A stretch of 64,000 nucleotides of DNA from RGIG1927 sp045546275 (GCA_045546275.1 JAZQCM010000006.1:62001-126000); one strand, 5' to 3'. Shown: positions 8,900-19,106, counted from the first letter of the stretch. Numbers and translations are program-made. Notes: generated by a model from the sequence alone, not told the origin.

Positions 8900-9751
8900 A
8901 TGAACAATACAGCACTTATTCTTGAAGGAGGCGGCTCAAGAGGCTTGTACACAGCAGGTATTCTTGATGCGTTTTTAGATTATAATATTGAATTTGACAA
9001 TTGCTATTCGGTTTCTGCCGGTGCAACCTTTGGTCAGAATTTTATCACAAAGCAGCGTGGCAGAACATATAATATCAGCATGAAATATATGAACGACTGG
9101 CGCTACTGCAGTAAACGAAGCCTTTTCTTAACAGGCGACATGGTTGGTGTAAAGTTTGTGTACGACACTTTGCCCAATAAGCTTGAGCCTGCAGATTATG
9201 AGGCGTTTAAAAATAACCCTTGTAAGTTTTACACTGTTTGTGCCAATGTTGAAACAGGCGAGGTTGAATATCTTCACGTGGAAGATTTAAAGCGTGACAT
9301 GGACATGGTACGTGCTTCTGCATCACTTCCCATTATTTCACGAATGGTACATATTAACGGAAAAAAATATCTGGATGGAGGCATACTTGACTCTATTCCT
9401 GCAAAATATAGTTTAGAGCACGGCAACAAAAAAGCTGTTGTAATTCTTACCCAACATAAGGGCTTTGTTAAAAAGCCTTCCTCTGAGGTAACATATATCA
9501 AAAAGCTTTACGGACGAAAGTACCCCAAATTTGCCGAGGCTGCAGCCACAAGGCACATTAAGTACAACGAAGCGCTCAAATACATCGAAGAGCATGAGGA
9601 AATCGGCGATGTGTTTGTGTTCCGTCCCAAAATGCCTGTTGAGGTTGCCCGTATGGAGCTTGACCACGATAAATTGGATAAACTCTATCACGACGGATAT
9701 AACGATGCAGTGGAAAGAATGGAAGAGCTTAGAGAATTTTTGGCAAAATAA
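8900..9751 (+). CDS. Patatin-like phospholipase family protein
   Basis: 283 residues, matching bacterial patatin-like proteins of the RssA/YjjU group. The oxyanion loop is LEGGGSRGLYTAG at residues 6-18. The nucleophile elbow is SVSAG (Ser near 40) in place of the usual GxSxG, so the first Gly is Ser. The catalytic Asp lies in YLDGGILDSIP near 158. These enzymes hydrolyse lipid acyl esters with a Ser-Asp dyad; no signal peptide, so cytoplasmic or peripheral at the membrane. ATG 8900 lies 10 bp after GAAAGGA; TTG 8891 is too close to it. Confidence 0.88.
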   Translation: MNNTALILEGGGSRGLYTAGILDAFLDYNIEFDNCYSVSAGATFGQNFITKQRGRTYNISMKYMNDWRYCSKRSLFLTGDMVGVKFVYDTLPNKLEPADYEAFKNNPCKFYTVCANVETGEVEYLHVEDLKRDMDMVRASASLPIISRMVHINGKKYLDGGILDSIPAKYSLEHGNKKAVVILTQHKGFVKKPSSEVTYIKKLYGRKYPKFAEAAATRHIKYNEALKYIEEHEEIGDVFVFRPKMPVEVARMELDHDKLDKLYHDGYNDAVERMEELREFLAK

Positions 9752-9756
9752 ATTGG

Positions 9757-9784
9757 AGGGACGAAACAAAATCGTCCCTTTTAA
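9757..9784 (+). terminator. Hairpin terminator before the M16 peptidase gene
   Basis: AGGGACGA pairs with TCGTCCCT around AACAAAA, then TTTAATT. It separates the patatin gene from the next gene. Confidence 0.7.
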
Positions 9785-9796
9785 TTAAGGAGGACA

Positions 9797-12679
9797 ATGA
9801 AAATGCTGGAATTGAACAAAACATATCACGGCTTTGTTTTTAAAGAAAAAAAGTTTGTTGAAGAAATTGATGGCGATATTTATATTGGCGAACATATTAA
9901 AAGCGGCGCAAGAATGATGTATGTTAAAGCTGACGACGAAAACAAGGTTTTTGCCATAAGCTTTAAAACAGTGCCCGAAAACGACACAGGCGTTATGCAC
10001 ATTTTAGAGCACAGCGTGTTGAACGGCAGCGACAAGTACCCTGTTCGTGAGCCTTTTGTGGAGCTTTTAAAAAGCAGTATGCAAACCTTCCTCAATGCAA
10101 TGACCTATCCCGACAAAACAATGTACCCTGTTGCAAGCTGTAACGAAAAGGACTTTGAAAACCTTATGAACGTGTACCTCGATGCGGTTTTCCATCCTGC
10201 AATTTACAACAAAAAGGAAATTTTCCTTCAGGAGGGCTGGCACTACGAAACTGGTGAAAAGGAATGCTTCCGTGGTGTTGTATACAACGAAATGAAGGGC
10301 GAAATGAGCAGCGAAGACTCTCTTTTGGGTGAGCTTTTGCAAAACACAATGTTCCCCGATGTTTGCTATTCAAAAAATTCAGGTGGCGACCCTGCCGCAA
10401 TTCCTTCTCTTACCTATGAGGAATTTATCAATACTCACAAAAAGTTCTATCACCCCGAAAACAGCTACATTTACCTTTACGGCAACATGGATGTGGAGGA
10501 AAAGCTCCGCATGATGAACGAGGAATACCTTTCCCATTACGACAGAATAAATATTGATGTAAAGGTTGGCGTGCAGGAAGAAAAGGGCAGCTTATATAAT
10601 AAATCCACCTATGACAGCACAGAGGGCAGTGACAAGGCAACTCACTACGCTTTAGGCTATTTAGCAGCACCCTTTACAAACCATGAGGAGCTTATGGCAA
10701 CAGATATACTTCTCACAACTATCTGTTCAAACAACGAAACTCCTCTTAAAAAAGCACTTTTAGATAAGGGCGTGTGTGAGGATGTGTGGGCGTATCTTGA
10801 CGACCAGCTCATTTCTCCCTATGTTACTGTTGCTTTAAAAAGATGTAACGACAACGATGAATATATAAAAAATACAATTAACGAAATCCTTTCCGACATT
10901 GTTAAAAATGGCATTAACAAGGAAGATATTGAAGCTAATATCAACCAGATGGAATTTAAAATGCGCGAAGCGGAATTCGGCAACCAGCCTGCAGGACTTA
11001 TTTACTACACCTGGATTATGGCGTCCTGGCTTTACGGCGGTGACCCCACACTTCTTCTTACCTACGAAAAGGAATTTAAGAGCCTTCGCGAAAAAATAAA
11101 GGGCAACTACTTTGAAGAGCTTCTTACAAAGCTTTTCCTAAACTCCAAGCACAACGCTATGGTAAAGCTTGTTCCCGATAGTAACTGCAGCGAAGAAAAG
11201 GCAAAGGCGGAAGCTGAAAGGGTTAAAGCATACCGTGAAAAAATCGGTGAAGAGGGCGTTAAAAAGGCAATGGAAGAGCACGAAGCTCTCAAGAAAATGC
11301 AAAACGAAATCGACACCCCTGAAAACCTTGCCACAATCCCCGTGCTTGACTTAAATTTCATTAATCCCGAAAGCGAAAAAATCCCCTTTGAAAAGCTTTT
11401 GATTGACGAAAAGGAATATTTGTATCACAATATCTCCACAAAGGGCATATTGTACATGAGCATTTATTTTGACCTTGACGGTTTTTCAAAAGAGGAGCTC
11501 ACAAAAATTTCCCTTTTGTCCAAATTGTTCGGACGACTTGCCACAAAGAATTTTACCGCAGGTGAAATTATTAACCAGATCAAGCTTAACTTAGGTGCGT
11601 TTTCCGTTTCCGTTGACACATATTCACCCATAGACAACCGTGAAAATGTGTCCGCAAAGCTGAGAGTTTCCTTCTCGGCACTTAAGAGCAACATTGAAAA
11701 CGCAATGGAGCTTGTGAATGAAATTATCACAAACACACTCTTTACAGGCAGCTGTATAAATATTACAAAAATGCTTGTACAGGAAAAGCTTGCACGTGAA
11801 AACTGGATGACCCGAAACGGTCACAGCGCAGCTTTAAGACGAGTTATGAGCTATTTTTCCAAGGAGGATGCTTTAAACCAGCATCTTAACGGCATTGACT
11901 ATTATTTCGCTGTTAAGGATTTGTCAAAGAGCTTTAACGAAGAAAATGCGGCGGAATTTGAAAAGCTTTCAAAGCTTGCCATGGCAAAAAACAACGTAAC
12001 CTATTCTGTAACAGGCGACAAGGAAACCTTTGAAAAAGTGGCTGAATGTGTAAAGCTTCTTAATCTTTCGGAAAACACAAAGGAAAATGCTCCTCTTGAA
12101 ATTGAGTGCAAGGTTAAAAACGAAGGCTTTATTGTGCCTACCGATGTTGCCTATGTTGCAAAGGGTGCAAGGTGCGAAAAGCTTCACGGCAGTATGTTTG
12201 TGCTTTCACACATTATGACCTACGACTATCTTTGGAACACAATCCGTGCAAAGGGCGGTGCTTACGGCACAGGCTTTACTGTGAACCTTTCGGGCGATGT
12301 GGGCATGTATTCTTATCGTGACCCCAATTTGAAGGACACTGTAAAGGCATTTGACGATGCTTACAAATATCTTGAAGAGTTTGACGCTGATGAAAGAGAA
12401 ATGACAAAGTATATCGTTGGTGCGGTAGCTGCAACTGACAGACCAAAGAGCGCCTTCACAAAGGCAATCCGTTCCGATAGTGATTACTTCAATAATATTT
12501 CAGGCGAAGAACGTGACCGCATCAGAAAAGAAATGCTTCAGACAACTGCTGACGATATAAGAAAAACTGCAGGTGTGATTAAAGCTCTCATGGACAAAAA
12601 CATGCTTTCCGTATTTTCTTCCAAAGCACGAATTGAGAAAAACAGCGATTTGTTTACGGAGCAGATTACTATAAAATAA
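9797..12679 (+). CDS. M16C family zinc metallopeptidase (presequence-protease-like)
   Basis: 960 residues, the usual size for single-chain M16C enzymes (PreP/Cym1/insulinase-like). The inverted zinc motif HxxEH appears as HILEHSVLNGS near residues 69-73 and the downstream ligand Glu in YNEMKGEMS near 163. The second, catalytically inactive half carries the usual RAKGGAYGTGF segment near 825. Such enzymes degrade short unfolded peptides in a closed chamber. No signal peptide, so cytoplasmic. AAGGAGG precedes ATG 9797 at about 3 bp and ATG 9803 at 9 bp, so the true start may be two codons later. A terminator on each side suggests a single-gene unit. Confidence 0.92.
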   Translation: MKMLELNKTYHGFVFKEKKFVEEIDGDIYIGEHIKSGARMMYVKADDENKVFAISFKTVPENDTGVMHILEHSVLNGSDKYPVREPFVELLKSSMQTFLNAMTYPDKTMYPVASCNEKDFENLMNVYLDAVFHPAIYNKKEIFLQEGWHYETGEKECFRGVVYNEMKGEMSSEDSLLGELLQNTMFPDVCYSKNSGGDPAAIPSLTYEEFINTHKKFYHPENSYIYLYGNMDVEEKLRMMNEEYLSHYDRINIDVKVGVQEEKGSLYNKSTYDSTEGSDKATHYALGYLAAPFTNHEELMATDILLTTICSNNETPLKKALLDKGVCEDVWAYLDDQLISPYVTVALKRCNDNDEYIKNTINEILSDIVKNGINKEDIEANINQMEFKMREAEFGNQPAGLIYYTWIMASWLYGGDPTLLLTYEKEFKSLREKIKGNYFEELLTKLFLNSKHNAMVKLVPDSNCSEEKAKAEAERVKAYREKIGEEGVKKAMEEHEALKKMQNEIDTPENLATIPVLDLNFINPESEKIPFEKLLIDEKEYLYHNISTKGILYMSIYFDLDGFSKEELTKISLLSKLFGRLATKNFTAGEIINQIKLNLGAFSVSVDTYSPIDNRENVSAKLRVSFSALKSNIENAMELVNEIITNTLFTGSCINITKMLVQEKLARENWMTRNGHSAALRRVMSYFSKEDALNQHLNGIDYYFAVKDLSKSFNEENAAEFEKLSKLAMAKNNVTYSVTGDKETFEKVAECVKLLNLSENTKENAPLEIECKVKNEGFIVPTDVAYVAKGARCEKLHGSMFVLSHIMTYDYLWNTIRAKGGAYGTGFTVNLSGDVGMYSYRDPNLKDTVKAFDDAYKYLEEFDADEREMTKYIVGAVAATDRPKSAFTKAIRSDSDYFNNISGEERDRIRKEMLQTTADDIRKTAGVIKALMDKNMLSVFSSKARIEKNSDLFTEQITIK

Positions 12680-12685
12680 CAACAT

Positions 12686-12715
12686 GAGGTGTAGCAAAAT
12701 TGCTACGCCTCTTTG
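12686..12715 (+). terminator. Hairpin terminator after the M16 peptidase gene
   Basis: GAGGTGTAGCA pairs with TGCTACGCCTC (one G-T pair) around AAAT, followed by TTT. Confidence 0.65.
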
Positions 12716-12739
12716 TGCATACATAGAAAGGGACAAAAA

Positions 12740-14293
12740 ATGAGTATTTTAAACGTTGAACACGTAACCCACGGCTTTGGCGGCAGACAAATTTTAGAGG
12801 ATGCCTCCTTCCGCCTTTTAAAGGGTGAGCACATTGGTTTAGTTGGTGCAAACGGCGAAGGTAAATCCACCTTTTTAAACATTATCACAGGCAAATTAAC
12901 CCCCGATGAGGGCAAGGTGGAATGGTGTAAGCACATCACAACAGGCTATCTTGACCAGTACTCCACTTTAACACAGGGCAAAACCATTTACGATGTTTTA
13001 AAGGAAGCCTTTGCTCATCTCGTGGACATGGAAAAGGAAATCATGGAAACCTACGAAAAAATGGCAACAGCAACCGACGATGAAATTGCCGCTATGATGG
13101 AGGATGTTGGCGAAATGCAGGAAATCCTCGACATGTCAGGCTACTACATGATTGACACAAAAATAAGCGAATATGCAACAGGTCTCGGACTTACCGACAT
13201 TGGTTTGGACAGAGACGTAAGTGAGCTCTCCGGCGGACAAAGAGCAAAGGTACTTTTGGCAAAGGTCCTTTTGGAAAACCCAATGATTTTAATTTTAGAC
13301 GAGCCTACAAACTTTCTTGACGAAAACCACATCCGTTGGCTCACAAACTTTTTGCAAAATTACGAAAACGCATTTATCCTTGTAAGCCACGACATTCCCT
13401 TCTTAAATTCCGTAATCAACGTGGTTTATCATTTGGAAAACACTGTTTTAACCCGCTACAGCGGTGACTACAATTTCTTTGAAGAAAGCTATGCATTAAA
13501 AAAGCGACAAATAGAAGCGGCATACGAAAAACAGCAAAAAGAAATTGCACACCTTGAAGAATTTGTTGCCCGAAACAAGGCAAGAGCTGCAACTGCAACC
13601 TTGGCACGAAGCCGTCAGCGACAGCTTGACAAAATGGAAAAAATAACCCTTGCTCCCGAAAGAGTAAAGCCCGAGTTTCATTTTAAGAGCGACCGCACAC
13701 CCGGCAGGGTGGTAATTTCCGCAAAAAATCTTGTAATCGGCTACGATTCGCCTCTTACAAAAAAATGGGACGTGTTGGTTGAGCGAAACAAAAAAATTGC
13801 CATAAAGGGCGTAAACGGTTTAGGTAAATCAACCCTTTTAAAAACACTTTTAGGCATTATTCCTGCCTTTGAAGGGGAAATTGAGCACGACCAGTTCATG
13901 AGTGTTGGCTATTTTGAACAGGAGGAAATTGCATCCTCCAAAACTGCCCTCCAGGAAATCTGGGACGAATACCCCTCACTTACAAACGCCGAGGCGAGAG
14001 CTGCTCTTGCAAAGTGCGGGCTCACAACCGAGCACATCACAAGCCAGATGAAGGTTTTGTCAGGTGGCGAAAACGCAAAGGTACGCCTTTGTAAGTTAAT
14101 GCTCAAGGAAGTAAACCTTTTGGTTCTGGACGAACCTACAAACCATCTTGACGTGGATGCCAAGGAGGATTTAAAGAGAGCCGTTAAGGAATTTAAGGGC
14201 ACGGTGCTTTTGGTAAGCCACGACCCCGATTTTTACAACGCAGTATGTGACGAAATATGGAACTTAGAAGACAAAACCACTAAAATAGTGTAA
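12740..14293 (+). CDS. ABC-F family ATPase (YkpA/YbiT-like)
   Basis: 517 residues with two ABC ATPase domains and no membrane spans. Walker A: GANGEGKST near residue 39 and GVNGLGKST near 363. Signatures: ELSGGQRAK and LSGGENAKV. Walker B: LILDEPTNFLD and LVLDEPTNHLD. Between them is the charged P-site interaction motif linker typical of ABC-F proteins, which act on ribosomes rather than in transport. Length and the lack of a long C-terminal extension fit the YkpA/YbiT subgroup better than Uup. Antibiotic-resistance activity cannot be deduced. ATG follows GAAAGGGA at 7 bp. YgjV begins 12 bp after the stop. Confidence 0.92.
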   Translation: MSILNVEHVTHGFGGRQILEDASFRLLKGEHIGLVGANGEGKSTFLNIITGKLTPDEGKVEWCKHITTGYLDQYSTLTQGKTIYDVLKEAFAHLVDMEKEIMETYEKMATATDDEIAAMMEDVGEMQEILDMSGYYMIDTKISEYATGLGLTDIGLDRDVSELSGGQRAKVLLAKVLLENPMILILDEPTNFLDENHIRWLTNFLQNYENAFILVSHDIPFLNSVINVVYHLENTVLTRYSGDYNFFEESYALKKRQIEAAYEKQQKEIAHLEEFVARNKARAATATLARSRQRQLDKMEKITLAPERVKPEFHFKSDRTPGRVVISAKNLVIGYDSPLTKKWDVLVERNKKIAIKGVNGLGKSTLLKTLLGIIPAFEGEIEHDQFMSVGYFEQEEIASSKTALQEIWDEYPSLTNAEARAALAKCGLTTEHITSQMKVLSGGENAKVRLCKLMLKEVNLLVLDEPTNHLDVDAKEDLKRAVKEFKGTVLLVSHDPDFYNAVCDEIWNLEDKTTKIV

Positions 14294-14305
14294 GGAGAGG
14301 CTTTA

Positions 14306-14812
14306 ATGTATATGATTATTGCTCAGGCGATAGGTATCGTTGCAATGGTACTTTCGGTTACCAGCTTTCAAATGGACACAAAAAAGAAAATTATTATATT
14401 GCAGCTTTTGACAGGGGTTGTTTTTGCAATCCATTACTTCATGCTTCCAAACGGTGCAGGTATTGCAGGTGGTGTGGTAAATGTTCTGGCTATTATAAGA
14501 AATCTGGTGCTTGTAAAAAGCAACAACAACCGCTACTGGATTGCATTCTTTTGTGTTGTAATGGGTATGAGCGCAATAATTTCCCGTCCTGAACCAATTT
14601 CTGTTCTCATGGCAATTGCCATGGTTTTCAACACCCTTGCAATTGCGGCAAAAACCCCTATGGGTACGAGAAAAAATATCCTTATTTCATCTCCCTTTGC
14701 TTTGGTGTACAACCTTGTAATTTTATCTATAGGCGGTATAGCAAACGAAGCGTTGGTTGAAATTATTACTTTTATAACATTCTTGAAGGAAAGAAGGGCA
14801 AACCGTGATTAA
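14306..14812 (+). CDS. YgjV family inner membrane protein
   Basis: 168 residues, about five hydrophobic segments. The YgjV family pattern is recognisable at the start: an N-terminal span, then SFQMDTKKKIIILQLL, then a small-residue segment (GAGIAGGVVNVLAIIRN). Function of the family is not established. AGGAGAGG lies ahead of the ATG. Its 3' end overlaps the esterase gene by 8 bp, so the two are probably co-translated. Confidence 0.8.
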   Translation: MYMIIAQAIGIVAMVLSVTSFQMDTKKKIIILQLLTGVVFAIHYFMLPNGAGIAGGVVNVLAIIRNLVLVKSNNNRYWIAFFCVVMGMSAIISRPEPISVLMAIAMVFNTLAIAAKTPMGTRKNILISSPFALVYNLVILSIGGIANEALVEIITFITFLKERRANRD

Positions 14813-15587
14813 CGAAAAAATTTATTTGAGAGATAATAACGACAAGGTTTATATGGAAACCTACATAGTACGTGACCCCTTGGGCGATAGAAGAAAACGC
14901 CCCACTGTGGTAATCTGTCCAGGCGGTGCATATGCATTCTGCTCCGAAAGAGAGGCAGAGCCTATTGCACTTAATTTTAATGCACGAGGAATTAACGCAG
15001 TTGTTGTTTACTATTCCTTAAATGCAATTTTCCCCGAAGCACTTATTGATGTGTCAAATGCTGTTGTTAAGGTGAGAGAAAATGCCGAAGCGTGGGATGT
15101 TGACACCGAAAAAATAATTGTTTGCGGTTTTTCTGCAGGCGGACACTTGGCTGCAAGCTTAGGTGTTTTCTGGAATAGTGAAGAGGCAGTTAAGCGTGAG
15201 GACAAAATGAACAAGCCCAACGGCATGATACTTTCCTATCCTGTTATCACAAGCGGTGAAAAGGCTCACCGTGGCAGTGTGGACACCATAAGTAAGGGCG
15301 ACAAGGCTCTTTTGGAAAAGGTAAGCCTGGAAAACTGGGTAAACTGTGACACCCCGCCAACATTTATCTGGCACACCTTTACCGACGAAGCGGTGCCTGT
15401 TGAAAACTCAATCTACATGATTGATGCATTAAAAAAGAACAACATTTCTACCGAAGCACATATTTATCCCTTTGGCCCTCATGGGGTTTCTCTTGCAACA
15501 AGATATGTGTCCCGTGGTGACAGCGATATTTTGAAGGACGTTCAGGAATGGATAGTAAAAGCTGTTAACTGGGTTGAAAGACTTTAA
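14805..15587 (+). CDS. Alpha/beta hydrolase, acetyl-esterase-like
   Basis: 260 residues, single alpha/beta hydrolase domain. The oxyanion loop CPGGAYAF lies near residue 40, nucleophile elbow GFSAGGH near 107-113, catalytic Asp in TFTDEAVPV near 190 and His in FGPHGVSL near 222. This arrangement matches BD-FAE/xylan acetylesterase-like proteins that remove acetyl groups from sugars. No signal peptide, so it would act on imported oligosaccharides. The adjacent rhamnose operon makes acetylated pectin fragments plausible substrates, but that is inference. Overlaps ygjV by 8 bp. Confidence 0.82.
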   Translation: MINEKIYLRDNNDKVYMETYIVRDPLGDRRKRPTVVICPGGAYAFCSEREAEPIALNFNARGINAVVVYYSLNAIFPEALIDVSNAVVKVRENAEAWDVDTEKIIVCGFSAGGHLAASLGVFWNSEEAVKREDKMNKPNGMILSYPVITSGEKAHRGSVDTISKGDKALLEKVSLENWVNCDTPPTFIWHTFTDEAVPVENSIYMIDALKKNNISTEAHIYPFGPHGVSLATRYVSRGDSDILKDVQEWIVKAVNWVERL

Positions 15588-15642
15588 GCTGAAATTTGGC
15601 AAAAATGCAACAAAATCAAATATAATATGTCGCAAAACCACA

Positions 15643-15670
15643 TTGAAAACTTTTCCGTGTAATATATAAT
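15643..15670 (+). promoter_or_regulatory. Putative sigma-A promoter of the rhamnose operon
   Basis: TTGAAA and TATAAT are separated by 16 bp, 19 bp upstream of the rhaB start. Confidence 0.65.
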
Positions 15671-15688
15671 GGTGTAAAAGGATGTGAT

Positions 15689-17050
15689 ATGGTGTATTTT
15701 TTAGCTATTGATATCGGTGCATCAAGCGGCAGGCACATTTTAGCCTGCATTGAAAACGACAAAATCAAAACAGAAGAAGTTTATCGCTTTGAAAACGGCT
15801 ATGCAAACAAAAACAATTGTCTTACCTGGGATATTGACTGCCTTTTTGAAAATGTTAAAAAGGGCATTAAAATATGCGGCGAATTAGGTAAAATTCCTCA
15901 AAGCATTGCCATCGACACCTGGGGTGTTGACTATGTGCTCCTTGACGAAAACCAAAAGGAAATACTTCCTGCATACTGCTACCGTGACTCAAGGTGTGAC
16001 AATTTAGTTGATAAGGTAAAGGCTTTAATTCCCGATTTGTATGCACGTACAGGCATCCAAACCCAAAGCTTTAACACCATTTATCAGCTTTACCATGACA
16101 AAATATCGGGTAAATTGGATTGTGCAAAGCATTTTCTCATGATGCCCGAGTATCTTTCCTTTAAGCTTACAGGCGTTATTAAAAACGAATACACAAATGC
16201 AACCACAACAAACCTTGTAAATGCAACCACCAACTCCTGGGACGAAGAAATCCTTGAAAAGCTTGGTATTGATAAGAGTATTTTCAAGCCTCTTTCCACT
16301 CCTTGCGAAAAGGTGGGCAATTTTAAAGAGTCCGTTAAAGAAGAAATAGGCTTTGATGCAGATGTTATTTTCTGTCCCTCGCACGACACCGCATCGGCTG
16401 TTGCGGCATGCCCTGTTGAAGACAAAGGCATCTACATATCCTCGGGCACGTGGAGCTTAATGGGTTGTGAGCTTGAAAAGGCTTGCACTGTTAAAGAAGC
16501 GGAAAATGCAAACTTCACAAATGAAGGCGGCATAAACTACCGTTACCGCTTTTTGAAAAACATTATGGGCATGTGGCTTTTCCAGGGATTGAGGCGAAGC
16601 TTTAACAAAAAGTATTCCTACGATTGTATGATGAACATGGCAAAGGAAAGCACCTACACTAAAACCTTTGACCCCAACGACAAAAGGCTCACAGCGCCTG
16701 AGTGCATGCTTACCGCCATTGGTGAATGCCTTGGGGAAAAGGTAAGTGAAAAGGACATATTAAGCGCAACCTACCATTCCTTAGCTCTCGCCTACAAAAA
16801 AACCGTTGAAGAAATTGAAAGCATAACAGGTGTTCAATGCACAAACATTGCAGTTGTAGGCGGCGGAAGCCGTGATAAGTATTTAAACGAGCTTTTAAAA
16901 AAATACGCCGGCAAAAAGGTTTTTGCAGGGCCTACCGAGGCAACTGCAATCGGCAACATAATAAGTCAGGTTATGTATTCAAATAATAGCATTACCCTTG
17001 AAAAAGCAAGGGATTTGGTAAAGCGTTCTTTTGATATTAAGGAGGTATAA
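15689..17050 (+). CDS. rhaB: Rhamnulokinase
   Basis: 453 residues, FGGY carbohydrate kinase family. The N-terminal phosphate-binding segment DIGASSGRH (residues 7-15) is the RhaB form of the motif. DTWGVDYVLLD near 75 carries the catalytic Asp region, and GGGSRDKYLNELL near 392 is the C-terminal nucleotide-binding motif. It phosphorylates L-rhamnulose to rhamnulose 1-phosphate. Followed after 2 bp by rhaA and then rhaD, so function is well supported by context. AAAGGA lies 6 bp ahead of the ATG. Confidence 0.95.
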   Translation: MVYFLAIDIGASSGRHILACIENDKIKTEEVYRFENGYANKNNCLTWDIDCLFENVKKGIKICGELGKIPQSIAIDTWGVDYVLLDENQKEILPAYCYRDSRCDNLVDKVKALIPDLYARTGIQTQSFNTIYQLYHDKISGKLDCAKHFLMMPEYLSFKLTGVIKNEYTNATTTNLVNATTNSWDEEILEKLGIDKSIFKPLSTPCEKVGNFKESVKEEIGFDADVIFCPSHDTASAVAACPVEDKGIYISSGTWSLMGCELEKACTVKEAENANFTNEGGINYRYRFLKNIMGMWLFQGLRRSFNKKYSYDCMMNMAKESTYTKTFDPNDKRLTAPECMLTAIGECLGEKVSEKDILSATYHSLALAYKKTVEEIESITGVQCTNIAVVGGGSRDKYLNELLKKYAGKKVFAGPTEATAIGNIISQVMYSNNSITLEKARDLVKRSFDIKEV

Positions 17051-17052
17051 TC

Positions 17053-18279
17053 ATGGAAAAGGCAAAAAAATATTATGCGCAGTTTGGCGTGGACGTAGAC
17101 AAGGCAATTGAAAAATTAAGCGATGTAACAATTTCCGTTCATTGCTGGCAGGGTGATGACGTTACGGGCTTTGACTCCCGCGAAGCTCTTTCCGGCGGTA
17201 TTCAGGCAACAGGTAACTACCCCGGCAAGGCTACAACTCCCGAGGAATTAATGGCAGATATTGAAAAAGCATTTTCTCTTATGCCCGGCAAAAAGAAGCT
17301 TAACTTGCACGCAAGCTATGCAATCCATGACGGCAAAAAGGGCAGAGATGAGATTGAACCTTGTGATTTTGCTCCCTGGGTGGAATTTGCAAAAAAGCAC
17401 GGCTGGGGACTTGACTTTAACCCAACATTTTTCTCTCATCCCATGGTAAAGGACAATTTAACCCTTTCTTCTCCCGATGAAGAGGTGCGTGCATATTGGG
17501 TAAAGCACGGTATTCAGTGTGTTAAAATTTCTGAATACTTTGCAAAGGAAACAGGCATTCCCTGTGTTATGAACATCTGGATTCCCGACGGCTACAAGGA
17601 CATTCCTGCAGACCGTATTTCACCTCGTGCAAGGTTCAAAAAGAGCCTTGACGAAATTCTGGCAACTGACTACGACAAGGAAAAGGTTTACATAACAGTT
17701 GAAAGTAAGGTTTTCGGCATTGGTCTTGAATCCTACACTGTAGGCTCTTCCGAGTTCTGCCTTTCCTATGCACAAAGTAAGCATATTACGCCTCTTATGG
17801 ACAACGGCCACTATCATCCCACCGAGATGGTAAGCGACAAAATTTCCTCGCTTTTACTCTTTAACGACAAAATCGCTCTCCATGTTACAAGACCTGTAAG
17901 ATGGGACAGCGACCATGTTGTTCTTTTTGACGACGAAACAAAGGAAATTGCAAAGGAAATCGTAAGATGCGATGCACTTGACAAGGTGTTTATTTCAACC
18001 GACTATTTCGATGCATCCATTAACCGTATTTCCGCATGGGTAACAGGCGTAAGAAGTGTGCAGAAGGCACTCTTATACGCACTTTTAGAGCCTGCCGACA
18101 TGAAAAATGTTCAGGAAAACAACGATTTTACCTACTTGATGTATCTTAACGAGGAATTAAAAACTGCTCCCTTTGGTGAGGTATGGAAAGCATTCCTCGA
18201 AAAGGAAAATGTAGTGGACAATTATTACAAAGAAGTAATGAAATACGAAAAGGAAGTTTTGGTGAAGAGAAATGCGTGA
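17053..18279 (+). CDS. rhaA: L-rhamnose isomerase
   Basis: 408 residues, close to the family's usual 415-420. Recognisable segments are SVHCWQGDDVTGFD near residue 28, NLHASYAIHDG near 83, LDFNPTFFSHP near 120, ESKVFGIGLESYTVGSSEF and LMDNGHYHPTEMVSDK, which provide the His/Asp/Glu metal ligands. It isomerises L-rhamnose to L-rhamnulose in the cytoplasm. AAGGAGG of its ribosome site lies in the last codons of rhaB, and its 3' end overlaps rhaD by 8 bp. Confidence 0.97.
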   Translation: MEKAKKYYAQFGVDVDKAIEKLSDVTISVHCWQGDDVTGFDSREALSGGIQATGNYPGKATTPEELMADIEKAFSLMPGKKKLNLHASYAIHDGKKGRDEIEPCDFAPWVEFAKKHGWGLDFNPTFFSHPMVKDNLTLSSPDEEVRAYWVKHGIQCVKISEYFAKETGIPCVMNIWIPDGYKDIPADRISPRARFKKSLDEILATDYDKEKVYITVESKVFGIGLESYTVGSSEFCLSYAQSKHITPLMDNGHYHPTEMVSDKISSLLLFNDKIALHVTRPVRWDSDHVVLFDDETKEIAKEIVRCDALDKVFISTDYFDASINRISAWVTGVRSVQKALLYALLEPADMKNVQENNDFTYLMYLNEELKTAPFGEVWKAFLEKENVVDNYYKEVMKYEKEVLVKRNA

Positions 18280-19087
18280 TATTTTAACAGCACCCTTTGT
18301 GAAGGAAATGATGGACACAACTGCCAACATGTACCGCTTAGGCTGGGACGAAAGAAACGGTGGTAACATAAGCTACATGTTAGAAGAGGATGAGGTTTCT
18401 CAGTATCTTGATTTAACAAAGGTTATCCGTACAATCCCCACAGGCTTTCAGGCGGAAAGCTTAATTGGCAAAATTTTTATTGTAACAGGTACAGGCAAGT
18501 ATTTTAAAAACGTTAAAGACGACCCCGAAACAAATCTTGGCATTATCCGTATTGCAAAGGACGGCACAACTGCAGAGCTTCTTTGGGGTTATAAGGACGG
18601 CGGCAAATTCACAAGTGAATTGCCTGCTCACTTAATGAGCCACATGGCACGACTTAGTGTGGATAGTGAAAACCGCGTTGTTATTCACTCTCATCCCACA
18701 AACACACTTGCAATGAACTACGTTCATGAATTGGACGAAAAAAAGTTTACTCACACACTTTGGGAAATGTGCACCGAGTGCATTGTTGTTTTCCCCGACG
18801 GTGTTGGCGTTCTTCCCTGGATGCTTTGCGGTAACAATACCATTGGCGAGGCAACCGCTGAAAAAATGAAGGAATTCCGCCTTGTTGTATGGGGCATGCA
18901 CGGCATTTACGGTGCAGGTAAAAACATGGACGAAACCTTCGGACTTATTGAAACTGTTGAAAAGGCTGCCCAGATTTACATGCTCACAGCACATCTTCCC
19001 CGCATTAACACAATTAAGGATAGCGAAATGGTAGAGCTTGCGGAAGCCTTTGGTGTAGAATACAGAAAAGACTTTCTGAATTTGTGA
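18272..19087 (+). CDS. rhaD: Rhamnulose-1-phosphate aldolase
   Basis: 271 residues, class II aldolase/adducin family at RhaD length. NGGNISYML near residue 30, the zinc-binding HSHPTNTLAMNY near 131 and WGMHGIYGAGKN near 205 with the third His are visible. It cleaves rhamnulose 1-phosphate to dihydroxyacetone phosphate and L-lactaldehyde, the last step of the operon. No lactaldehyde reductase is present in the window. Confidence 0.96.
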   Translation: MRDILTAPFVKEMMDTTANMYRLGWDERNGGNISYMLEEDEVSQYLDLTKVIRTIPTGFQAESLIGKIFIVTGTGKYFKNVKDDPETNLGIIRIAKDGTTAELLWGYKDGGKFTSELPAHLMSHMARLSVDSENRVVIHSHPTNTLAMNYVHELDEKKFTHTLWEMCTECIVVFPDGVGVLPWMLCGNNTIGEATAEKMKEFRLVVWGMHGIYGAGKNMDETFGLIETVEKAAQIYMLTAHLPRINTIKDSEMVELAEAFGVEYRKDFLNL

Positions 19088-19106
19088 TTTCAAAAAAGGA
19101 GAAAAA